Source: Ifrita kowaldi (Eukaryota > Chordata > Aves > Passeriformes > Cinclosomatidae). From it: 64,000 bases of DNA. Under the pieces are notes generated by a model, which was given only the letters and a program-made list of their open reading frames with translations, had not been told where the DNA came from and made no database searches. Numbering within the stretch: the first letter of the stretch is position 1; each line of letters starts with the position of its first letter. The position numbers and the translations under genes are program-made. The stretch covers positions 49,304 through 113,303 of the forward strand of contig VZRS01007450.1 of the NCBI GenBank assembly GCA_013398055.1, read 5' to 3'. Positions 25,701-37,700 of the stretch are shown in pieces.

Positions 25701-28700
25701 TCCATCAATCCCTCAATCAGCTGCATTGTCAGGAGGGTATTTGCAAACCTGTCAGCCTCTACCTGGCATGAAAATGTCTGTTCCTTGAATAATATAAAGG
25801 AATTATCCCACACTTCAACCCTGCAAATTTCTAACTGCGGTAGAACAGCCAAGGTAAAATGCAGGGGCAGAGATAAAACCATCTGAGGAGATTTAAATCA
25901 GATTTTACTTCTAAAACTAACAGTTCTCTTGTCAACAGCAATGTAACATTCCACTGAAAACTTGCTGGAAATTCTTGCTTTTTCTTTCCAACATTTTTCC
26001 CAGTTGGGAATTTTTCTCCAGCTCCTGTACCCAGAGCTAATGGGCTCTGCTGCTTTAGTGAAACAGAAAATGAAGCCAAAAGCAGCCTGCACCTCACAAT
26101 AAATAGATTAAAGTGGAATTTTACCCTGGATGAATTGCAGGCTAATGGGTCGTGCGTGGAAAACAGCATCTGGGGAAGTTTTCTGTTGTTCCACCTCTTG
26201 CTGTCAGAATTTTACCTGGGGGTGACACAGCTGAAGGCTTCAACAGGAACATTTTTAGCAGTTTCACCAGACCTTTAAGGGATAAATTGAAATAAATTGC
26301 AATTCTCAACAGGCAGTAGCCACCAACACTGCAGCATTTTATACCAGCAGAAGCAGTTTGCACTCTTTATCTCCCATCAAACTGAACTTTCAGCCAGACA
26401 GATGTTAAAACAGATTTGGTCATTGGGATTGTTCAATAACCTTTTTCCACCAAGGATTTTGAACTTTGAAAATTCTCTCTTCATGGTCAGGCTGCTTTTG
26501 ATGCAGCACTGGAATGGGACTGGCAGGGAATACAGATTTCCTCTGGGATGGTGAGTGTGGATCAGTGAGGGGAGGATCTGCATCCCAGTGTGGCTGCCAG
26601 GAGTTTGGCTGTTTAATATTAACACTCCCAGGGATGTGGAACTCCTGCTGAAATCCCTGTCTGGGGCTGTGTGTCTCATCCCAGCCCTCCAGTCCCTTCT
26701 CCCTGGCTGGAGTTCCCGAGGATTTGCTCTGTGCCTTGGCTCCCAGCCCTGCCTGGCTCAGCCCTTGCCCTTAAACCACGGCCTGAGTGCTGGGAGACAC
26801 CAAGTGCCTCATTAGGCCCCCCCTAAGCACCATTTCATTCAACCACAATTGAAGCAGAGCTTTAGTGCTGCTTTCCAGACTTGTTTTATCCTTTTCTGCT
26901 GGAATTCTTTATTAGAAGTGACATCCCACTCACAGATTTTAACATTTTCTGTTCTGCTCCGTGACGTTTATTCTCTCCTGGTTCAGATCTGGATGCCAGC
27001 ACTTGATGCAGTTTTATTTACCAAATCAATCATGCTTTTGCCTCTGAAATACTCCTATGGACAGACCATTTTCAGCTGAATCCAAAATTGCATTTTTCCT
27101 CCTCGCTGGGAATCCAAATCCAGCAGCTCTGGCAGGGAGCTGTTAAAATCAGCTCCTTTGTCAGTTCACCTACACTGTGAGGTAAAAGCTGCTGCGTGGT
27201 AAATGATTCCAGGTCCTTTATCTCCAGGGGGAATTTAGAGTTTCCCAGCCTCGTTATCCTGACACCCTCTGGGAAACTTGGGAACTTCAGATGTGGGGTT
27301 TTCGAGGAAATCTGTGGGTCAGTCAGTTAAAGCTCAGTCAGGCCTTGGGGGCTCTCTGGAGTGCTTTGGGTCTGGTTTCCTGTGCCAGGGAGGAGTCAGA
27401 GACACCCGGCTGTGTGTGAATATTATCCATCTCCAGGAGCAAATGGCTCCCAGAGGATCAGATCCTGCTCTCAGCTGCCATGCATAATTCAGATTAATTG
27501 AGCACACGGAGCGTGGCGAAATTAATTCTGTATTTCCAGCAGGATTGTTTGGGAAAGTGTGATGGAACGTGTCAGCAAGAGTGCAGAGTTAACAGTACCA
27601 TCCCAGGGTGAGGGATGGGCTCGTAGGGAACCACCCCCATCCCTTACTTTATGTCACTGGGATTCCACTTTAGGCTAACAAAGAGTCAACGAGCAAACTC
27701 CAGTCCTGAACTCCTCAAACTCCCCGAACAGATCAACCAAACCGTGAGGAAGGTGCCCTCAGCCCCAGTGCTGTGACCAGGCCTTACTTTGCACTCTGTT
27801 TTGATTCTGCATTTGTGCTTTAAATCCCGATTTTAATTCATCATTTTCTGACTGTTCAGGTGGAGATAAATCTCAAGCGTTACCCCACTCCATACCCCGA
27901 GGATTTAAAGAATATGGTCAAATCTGTGCAAAACCTGGTGAGCAAACCCAGCCTGGGAGTGCGGCCCGAGAACTCGGCCCCAGCTGCCAACACCGACCCC
28001 ACTGGGAAGGACAAGTACGAGCACAAGTGGCCCCTGACCCCCAAGGAGATCTCAGTGGAGGTACTGTAAAGGATCCTTGTTCCTCTCTCCAGAATTCCCG
28101 ACTCTTTTGTAAGGGTTTTGAACCACCAAGTGATGTTTTGATCTGCTGGGAACCTCAGGCCCGAGAGATTCTTGTTTCCCCTGTAAAGTTTTAGACTGAG
28201 TTGCTGGGTTGCATTCAGTTTTAGACTGAGTTGCTGAGTTTCATCCAGTTTTAGACTGAGTTGCTGTTTTTCCCAATGCTGCTGAATTTTTGGGTTGAAA
28301 TCTGCCTGGATGGGAATCCTGCTGTGGATTTATCCCAGCACTCTGCTAAATTTCATGGGGTGAGACTGGCATGTGGCAGGAGGATGGGCCCAGGCGCCAT
28401 TTCCATCCCACCCCATTTCATCTGTTAAAGACCACTCGGATCTGTCTGCCCCTGCTGTAGCAGGAGGTTCTGCTCCTGGGATTCCTGTTAGGAGCAGGAA
28501 TCCAATTAACCCTGCCTGGAGTTAATGAAGGCAGCTGGAGAGCTCCTTCCCCTGCAGGGAGCAGCCCTGGATGGTGACTCCCAGGGAGCTGCAGGATCCA
28601 ACTCTTCCCGGAGTGTTTGCCAAGCACAGGGACAAATTCCACCCCGGGATTAATCACCAAAAGGTAAATTCCTAAATCCTGCAGTCCTGCTGGAGCTTGG

Positions 28701-31700
28701 TCTCATCTGCCCCACCAAACCTGTGAGCAGGCACAGTTCAGAAACAAGGGAAACCCCTTCCCATGGGAGTTTAAAAGCCTGGAAAGGTCTGCAGGAATGC
28801 CAGCATTCCTGAAAATCTTTGCAAAGCTTGAATGCTGAAAAGAAATAAATGGGGAAAAAGTTTCTCCTTCTTTTTCACTGCTCTGTTTGTCTGAGCATTG
28901 TGATAAACTCGTTGTCCTTGAAATGCCCCTGTCTGTGGCCAGTCCTGTGTGCAGGAATTGTTCTCCCTCAGTTTTCTGTGTCTTTGGCACAGATATGACA
29001 CATTCAGCTCTAGCTGCTCTCTCAGTGCTGTGTTTTATTTGCAGTTAAACATTTTCATTCCTTAAAAAAATAACCTCCCTAAGTTTTCTCTTCAAGCTGG
29101 CTTCAGAAGACTTCAACTCCAGGCACGATTTCCATTAGGACTAAAATATTGAAGTTAAATATTTAATTTCAGTTAAAGCACTTATGTTTTCATCTGAATC
29201 TGAAGTCTTCAATGCCACCGTTATTCCTTTTTACTCATTAAATTGTCACTGTGTAAATCTGGTCCTTGAACCAGCTGGTGACTTGGGCCACGAGTCTTGA
29301 CATCCTGCTCTTGTTGCTGAACATGTAGAATTTATTTTGTGTTATCTATCATTTGAACTTAAATATTCTCAACAGCTTTCTGTGGGTTTTAATTATCCCT
29401 ACGTGCTTCCATCTGGAATTTGATCCATGTGGCCTGGTGGAGGTTTTAGGTGTTGGTCCCGTGGCTGTGGCTGCTGACACAGCCTCCAGAAATCAGTGGG
29501 TTGTTAATATTTGTTAAAATAATGTTGAATTTTCCAATGAAATAGGAACATCCCAGTGAGCCGAGCCCCAGCAGTGTCCTGGGAGCTGGCAGAGCCAGGG
29601 AATGCTCCCTCAGGGAGTGGAAGGAAGGAGGAAATGGCAGCCACACCATGAGCACCAGGGAGTCTGGAATGCTGCTGTGGAGACATCCCTGGCTTTGTGT
29701 GGAGACACAGGAGCCTCACAGGAAGAGCTGGAGTGCTGCAGGCAGAGCAGGGTGCTTCCTGAAGTGCCATGAGATGATGGGATTGCAGCTCCCTCCCTCA
29801 GCCTCTCCCAGAGCAGGAGCCCTGAGCTCCCCCTGTTCCCAGGAGCCAGCCAAGATGGGATCTCACCTTCTGTGCTGGAAAGGTGCAGATGGGGGAACTT
29901 CTTCAGGTTTTAGTTTCCCTGGGACAGAGTCAGGACTGGTACCACAACTGTTCCAGCAGCTAAAGAAAAGAAAAGGGATGTTCTTGTCCTTCCCAGACAC
30001 TGGGAGGGGTTTTGGCTCTAATCAGGGTGGTGCAGATGCATTTCCCTGTCCTTGGCTTCCTGCACGAGGATAAAACACATGGGAAGTGTAGGCAAAGTGT
30101 GAATGGTTTTGTGAACAATATTGGCCTGATTTCAGTTGTAACCCAGTAAATAAAACATAATGAAGCTCCATTTGCTTTGCAGATAATTAGCAGACAAACT
30201 CAAGCCTCGAGTTAAAGCACGCTCTGAACTTGCAGGTGTGTTGTGATGTAGCTAAAGGCTGAAGGCAGTTTCTGATCCCAGGTAATTGAATTTCAGGTGC
30301 ACTGCTCACTTCTCATCCTCAGATCCGCTGTTTTCTGATCTCTTCTGGCTTTCCCTGCAATTAATTTGCACGTGTCTCTTCAGAAACTGTTTCTAAATAA
30401 TGAGAGGGAGCATCTGGAATGAGGAGCTGAATGATTTCAAATCCTCTGTACCATCCTTCACCTTCCTTCACAATAAGCAAACAATGTCTTGATTAATCAT
30501 CAGTTAAAACAAACCTCTTCATCATTCTAATTCTTTTTGAAAGATGTGAGTTTTGGCCAAAGAGGAGTCTGGGATCATTTGGGGACTTGTGCTGCCTTTC
30601 CATGAGAAACAATGAGGAATATCAAAACCAGCAAGTCAGGTCTTTATAGTTCATGTTCTGGATGTGTTTGGATTGAGAATATCCCACATTTCCTCTGTCC
30701 CATCCCTTCCCAGAGCCCTGGGCTGCTCCAAGCAGATTCCAGGAATCTGGTCATTCCAAAAATTCTGTCCCTCCAGATTGTAATTTAATATTCTTGTGTT
30801 CTCAGCCTGAATATTTGGGGATATTTCTCTTCCCAGTTGTTTCAGTGGTTTGTACCCGGTGTTTTCTCCTCACCACAGTTCTCTGCCCTCTTCCCGTCTC
30901 CTTCCCCAGTTAATCCTGAGGAATAAATCCTGACTCAACACAATTGCATTCCTCTCTTCCCTTCCTCCTCGCAATTTTCTTCCTGTTAGTGACCTTTTTC
31001 TTCTTGAGCTTGTAGGAAAAATGTCCTCTTAAGGAGAGTGGAATTAAAGGGAATATGATTTGGGGTTTTTACTGCATATTTCACATATTCATGGCAGATT
31101 CACAAATGCCAGAGTGGTTCTTTCAAAAGTGCCTTGGTTTTTGTTGGAATGGCTGGGCTGGGGGAGAAGAAAATAGGCAACTTCATGCACCTGAAATAAA
31201 GCCCTTTGTTCACCATCTTGTCAAAAATGGAGCTGCTGGGTTTTCCTCTCTCACAGCAGGGGGGGCAGTTTAAGCTTAAAACTCCTGGAAGTTTCATGGC
31301 ACAATATTGGGATTCCAGGTTCAAGGTAAAGAAACCAGAGAATCCCCCAAGAGCCCCCTGCCTGACCCTGAGAACAGCCCGAAATCACCTCTGGAAGCCC
31401 CGGGCAGGGAGGACAAAGCCCAAAGCTCAGAGGTACAGCCAGACCCGGGCTGCTCAGGTGGAGAACCTCACCCTCTGCACTGCTCTGCACTCTGACTGCC
31501 CCCAGCAACGGGGTTCCACCAGTTTGCCCCACTGCACTGGGAAGGGCCGGGCTGCGCTGGGCTTTGGCTGTGGGGGAGTCACTGGGCACCTGTGGAACAC
31601 CAGGGAAATCCTCTGCATGGGGAAGGGAGGGCTTGGCTGGACCACTCCGTGTGGGAATCACCATGGAACTGTGCTGCCTCAAACACGGGCCCTGAGGGGG

Positions 31701-34700
31701 CTGATTCAGCTGAGGACGCCTCTTCTGGGAAGGTCCTGCCTCCAGTGGAGCATCAGATACAGAGGGATTGAAATAGCTCTGGTGTAAACAGCATTAAATT
31801 CTCCAGGGATAACTCACATGGCAAATGCTTTACAAACCTCTGTCGCTACAAAAAGTAGTGATTGGTGAGTAAACCTCGGAAAGGTTCCTCCTTGTGAGTA
31901 ACAACAAGAACATTTTTAAAACATTGTAGCATTTTACGTTTTGACAACGTGGATTTGGTTTGGGTTCTCCAGTTGAAATTGTTTCTGTAATTATTCCATC
32001 TCTCCCTATTGCCTTCCCTCTCCAAACTCACTGGAGAACCTTTCCAACCTGTCGGGGCACAGAGATCCTCCGGTGTCACCCATCCCTGTCTCCCCAGGAC
32101 GCTCATCCTCCCCATCACTGAGCTTTCTGCAGGGGTCAGAAGGGCCCCAAATCTCCTGTTGGTGCCCTCATTCCCTCCTAGCCACCCCAGGAGCCTAAAA
32201 GTCCTGATTTAAAATTTCTAAGAATGGGTCCCACTTGCCTCCCCCAGTTTAACCGGGGTTATTTTCAGCACACGTCCTGTTGCGGGCCTGTGTGAAGGTC
32301 AGATGTGCTGAACTCTCTGGCAGGAGTTCATTAAATCCAAATCATTTCAATTCAGCCACAAACCCCTTAGAGACAAAGCCATTTTAATTAAGCACAGCTC
32401 CAGGGACAGCTGAATGTCTGGAAGGACTCACCAGAAATAACGGAGCGAGGAGTCCTCCCGCCTGAAATACCAATTGTTTACTCTCCATTCGTGTTGGTTT
32501 CTTTCCACTGGCAGCATTTTGGTGACCTTGACTGCATCAAAAATGTTCACACAGCCTTGATGTATCTTGCAAATTCCATCTGGTTTGTCCACATTTCCAG
32601 AACGAGCACATCACCCTCGTTTTGCGGGCAATTTGTGTAGGATTAATTAGAACCTCCTGCTGGCAAGCTGGCACCACAGTGTGGTGGGCTTGGGGCGCTC
32701 TAATGGCCGTGAGGAGAAGGCTGTGAACTGTTTGTGTGTTGCAGTTGGAAGTGTTTCTGTTCCCTGTGTTCACTCTGCACTGTTGTGTCCCTCAGGATGC
32801 CTTCGGACACCCTGGCAGCGAGATGAGGATAGGGGAGCTCCGTCCTTCCATGCCTGAGACGCCGCTGTACCCCCCCAAACTCGTCCTGCTGGGTAAAGAC
32901 AAGAAAGGTACTGATGGATTTGCAGCCTTTGAGATGAAGTGGTGTGATGGGGATGTTCCACCTCTGCTTGTAAACCGTAGCCCGTGGATATTTGTGCACG
33001 TATCGACGTAATTTTTAACTTGAAAATGTGTTTTTCTGGAGTTTCACTGCCAAGTGCCAGCCCCTGAAAGCATTTGCTGTGTTTTGTTTCAGAGTCGACA
33101 GATGAGTCTGAAGCAGATAAGATCCATTGTCTGAATAACAGCGTTTCCTCAGGCACTTACTCAGACTATTCCCCTTCCCAGGCTTCCTCAGGGTCCTCCA
33201 ACGCGCACGTAAAAATGGGCTCCCTGCAGACCACGGCTAAAGAAGCAGTGAATAACTCTTTGTGGGGGAACAGGTGTGACATCTTTCCTGACACAGCTTC
33301 TGCTTGCACTCTGTCCTGTCTGGCCCCTCAGAGTGACCCTGTTAGGGCGTTTGGGTTCAAAAGTCCACGTTTTAGTGCCACGTTGGCTGTGCAGAGCTGG
33401 CCGCCCTCCATATTCCATGAACAGCAGTAATCCCACAGCTGGTGGTTCAGCTCTGTGCCATCTCCAGGCATTAAAGCTCCCGGAGATGGAGCTGCAGCTG
33501 GTGCAGTTGGTGTCCCACTACTGCTGTCCCATCTCCCTCTGCCCCGGACCTCCAGAAGGGTTCTTGGGAAGCCATAACCTGCACTGGAAACGTTCCAGGA
33601 CCAGCCTGTCCTGTCCGTGCCTGCCATAAATCCCCTCACACTGTTCCATCCCCAGCCCTGCCCCATTAAAGAGCTGGATGGGAACAGGCACAAACTGCCT
33701 CTGGTGTCTCTGGTTAAAAAGTGGGGGAAACCTTCTGTCGCACTCATCCATTATTTTTACAGCAGGAAAATCTGTTCAGCAGGATTTCTGGGAGCACAGC
33801 ATGGAGCCAGCCAGGCCTTTGAGTGACTTCTTAGCTTCTCCGTGTGTGTCCTGACAGAGTCTGTGCTCCAGGGCAAAAACCTGCTGCCACCGTTGCCGTG
33901 CCAGTGGCACGACATCCACGGAGCTTCCAACAGCTTGAGAGTAGCTCAGCTGGTGCTGAAAACACCAAGAGGGCAGGTTTGATTCCTGGACTCAGTGATC
34001 CTTGTGGGGCCCTTCCAACTGGGACTATTCCGTGATAAGAATCCCGGTGCGATCCCGAAGCCCGAGCGTAGATGGGAGAAGGCTGAATTGCTTTCCGAGG
34101 ATGATGAGTGCTGACGTGCTGGGACAGAGGACATTTTATCTTGTTCCCTTCTCTTGTCTTTGCAGGCTGGCCCAGTCGTTCCCACAGCCCCTGGAGACCA
34201 AGCCATTGCTGAGCCAGCGGGAAGCGGCTCCGGCCGGGAACGTTCCGGCGCGCCCGGAGCGGCGCCCGCTGAGCGACGCCTTCGCCGACAGCTGGAATGA
34301 CGGCTCCCACTACGACAACACGGGATTCGTGGCCGAGGAGAGCGCGGCAGAGAACCCCAGCACCAACCCCCTGCTGAGCACCAAATCCAGGAGCTCCTCC
34401 GCGCACGGGCGCCGGCCGCTGATCCGGCAGGACAGGATCGTGGGGATCCCCCTGGAGCTGGAGCAGCCCGCGCTCAGAAACACACACGACTCTGAAGTGC
34501 CTCCTCCCAATCCTTGGCAAAATTGGACCAGAACCCCCAGTCCTTTTGAAGACAGGACAGCTTTTCCTTCCAAACTGGAAAGCACCCCCAACACCAGCCC
34601 TTTGCCCGAGCGGAAAGATCACGTCAAGGAATCTCCCGAAATGACGGGCACTTTCACGCCAGGAATTCCGTGGGAATATCACGACGCCAACGCTAACAGA

Positions 34701-37700
34701 AGCCTCACGAACGTCTTTTCCCACATGCACTGTCGCCCCGACCCTTCCAAAAACGTCATCTCCATCAGCAAGAGCACGGAGCGGCTCTCCCCGATGATGA
34801 GGGATTTAAAAACGAACAAGTTTAAGAAGTCGCAGAGCATCGACGAGATCGACATCGGTGCGTACAAGGTGTACAACATCCCCCTGGAAAACTATGCATC
34901 CGGGAACGACACCGTGGGCCCCCACGAGAGGGTGGACAAGCTGCTGGGCCCGGAGCACGGCGTGCTGAGCATGTCCCGCAGCCAGTCCGTGCCCATGCTG
35001 GACGACGAGCTGCTGACCTACGGCAGCGTCAAGGTGCAGCCACAGCACAAGGCGTCGGTCACCAAGAAGGTTTATCAGTTCGACCAAAGCTTCAACCCGC
35101 AGGGCGCCGTGGAGCTCCCGGCCGACAAGCGGCTCCTGCCACCCTTCCAGCTCAACGCCGAGTACCTGCCCCAGCCGGCCAAGAGCCTGCCCCAGGAGCT
35201 GGTGAGCCCGCGGGGCTACCGCGGCTACGCGCCCGTGGAGCCCATGTTCTCCTTCTCGCAGCCCTCGGTCGGCGAGGAGCCGGCGCCGGCCCCGTTCCCC
35301 GGCCCGGCCGCGCGGCCCGGCTTCCTGCGCAGGGCGGATTCGCTGGTCAGCTCGGCGGAGATGTCCGTGTTCCGCAGGGTGGGCGAGCCCCAGGAGCTGC
35401 CCGCGGCGGACAGGTACGGCCGGGCCCCGTTCCGCGGCGCCCCGGAGCGCCAGGGCAGCATGGCCGTGCCCGAGGCCCAGTTCCTCAAGCGCAACGGGCG
35501 CTACGAAGACGAGCACCCTTCCTACCAGGAAGTGAAAGCCCAGACTGGGAGCTTCCCAGTTAAAAACCTCACGCAAAGGAGGCCCTTGTCCGCACGAAGC
35601 TACAGCACAGAGAGCTACGGCACGGCCCAAACGCGGCCGGTCTCAGCGAGGCCCACCATGGCAGCTCTGCTGGAAAAGATTCCGTCAGACTATAACTTGG
35701 GTAACTATGGCGACAAGCCTTCCGATAGCAGTGATATAAAGCCGAGGCCTCCCCCTGGGAAGGGAAATGAGAGCTGTGCTAAAATGCCCGCTGACTGGAG
35801 ACAACAGCTACTTAGACATATAGAAGCTAGAAGGTTAGACAGGGTATGTTTGGCATTTCTCTGCAATTAATGCCTTTAGTTGTGTGTTTCGCTCTGTCAA
35901 ACGATTTGCACGTGCAGTGGTGACCACCAGAATTCCCAGGGATGAAATTCCTGCCGTGGTGTCCGAGGGACCGGCCCGCCGAGGGCCCTGGGGGTGCTCA
36001 GCTGGAGTGAGGGATCCCAGTAAATCCAGAGGCTCCTCACTGGTGACATTCCTTGGGGCAGTCACCGGGGTGGTGACTCCGGGTCCTGGGTGAATCCAGA
36101 GGCTCTGCCTCAGTGACACCCTGTGGTGCCCATCGCTGGGGTGGTGGCTCCTGCAGCTCTGCCCAAAATTGGGAAGAACCCTGAGGTTCTCCCCTGCTCA
36201 TGGAAGCGCTGCTGGAGCCACCTCGTCAGTGACGAGCGGGAGCTTGGAGAGGTGCTGGGCACGTCTTGGCAGTAAAAGGGAATAAAGGAAAAAGAGAATA
36301 AGTAATGAAATGTATTTTAGCTCTGGTGTCACTGTTAGTGCAGGGGTTTAAAGGTGTCTATAACTGAGAAATATCCCTGGGTATCCACTGCCACTGTTCT
36401 AATGGGAATGTGATCATTGCTCCTTGTAGCTGTAGGAAGTTATGCTGATTTGCCTTCTATCCAAAGGGTACTTTAGTGCATGATTCAGTCATTACCTATT
36501 TAATGGCCTAATCCATGAATCCGATTTACTCTGTGGTCTGAAGTGGTTGTGACAAATTCCTGTGGTGAAATTCATAAGAAGTCATTGCCAAATGTGTCCA
36601 TATACTGCTTTATGCCAGAGCCCCCTGAGTGTGGTGTTAATACTCTCTTTACCTTCCAGTTGCTCAGGTGTGATGGTATTAAATTATCCTTAAGGATCAA
36701 AGGGGGAAACTTTAAAAAGGGGCTCCAAGGCTGAAGCGTTTTCCTCCTTCAGCTCTTTTCCTTGTGCTGTGTGAGCCCACTGGAAACTGCCTCCTACCCA
36801 GGGGAACCAGTGCACAAATAAACACTTGCCAGAGGTTGCTGGTTTAAGGAATATCTTTACGCTTAGTTTACAACGTGTGTTAAGGGGTACTTTAACCCTG
36901 GAAAGCTGACACTGGTGCTGGTCCCTCATCCCTGCGAGGCAGTTCCTGCTGGGTGCAGAGCTCCAAGGAGCTGGGCTGGGCTGCAGCTGGAGGCTGTGCT
37001 GGTGGCAGCAGCTGGAGCTCCGGGAGCAGCCCCTGATCCCAGGTGGGCACAGGAACCGCGTCCCTGCTGTCCCTGGGTGGGCACAGGAGCTGTGTCCCTG
37101 CTGGCCCCGGGTGGGCACAGGAGCCGTGTCCCTGCCATGTCCAGGTGGGCACAGGAACCCTGTCCCTGCCATGTCCAGGTGGGCACAGGAACCCTGTCCC
37201 TGCCATNNNNNNNNNNNNNNNNNNNNNNNNNNNNNNNNNNNNNNNNNNNNNNNNNNNNNNNNNNNNNNNNNNNNNNNNNNNNNNNNNNNNNNNNNNNNNN
37301 NNNNNNNNNNNNNNNNNNNNNNNNNNNNNNNNNNNNNNNNNNNNNNNNNNNNNNNNNNNNNNNNNNNNNNNNNNNNNNNNNGGTGGGCACAGGAGCCGTG
37401 TCCCTGCCATGCCTGGGTGGGCACAGGAATCGTGTCCCTGCTGTCCCTGGGTGGGCACAGGAGCCGTGTCCCTGCCATCCCCAGGTGGGCACAGGAGCCG
37501 TGTCCCTGCCATGCCTGGGTGGGCACAGGAGCCGTGTCCCTGCTGGCCCCAGGTGGGCACAGGAGCCGTGTCCCTGCTGTCCCCGGGTGGGCACAGGAGC
37601 CGTGTCCCTGCTGGCCCCAGCTGGTCCCACGTGGGCAGCCGGCTGTTCAGGGTGCAGGATGGGGCTGCTCCTCCGTGCCAGGCACCCCTCTGGCTGCCCG

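Noticed and set aside
33941..33986. A functional tRNA gene
   Set aside because: A- and B-box-like motifs are present, but the cloverleaf is broken and shortened, and a CR1 tail follows. It is a SINE remnant.
33831..34730. A 299-residue minus-strand open frame
   Set aside because: It overlaps the SINE and the large LRRC7 exon in antisense and has no recognisable similarity.
34806..35630. A 274-residue minus-strand open frame opposite the large LRRC7 exon
   Set aside because: High GC at third positions of the sense exon removes stops on the antisense strand. The composition (His, Leu, Arg, Ala) is typical of such shadows.
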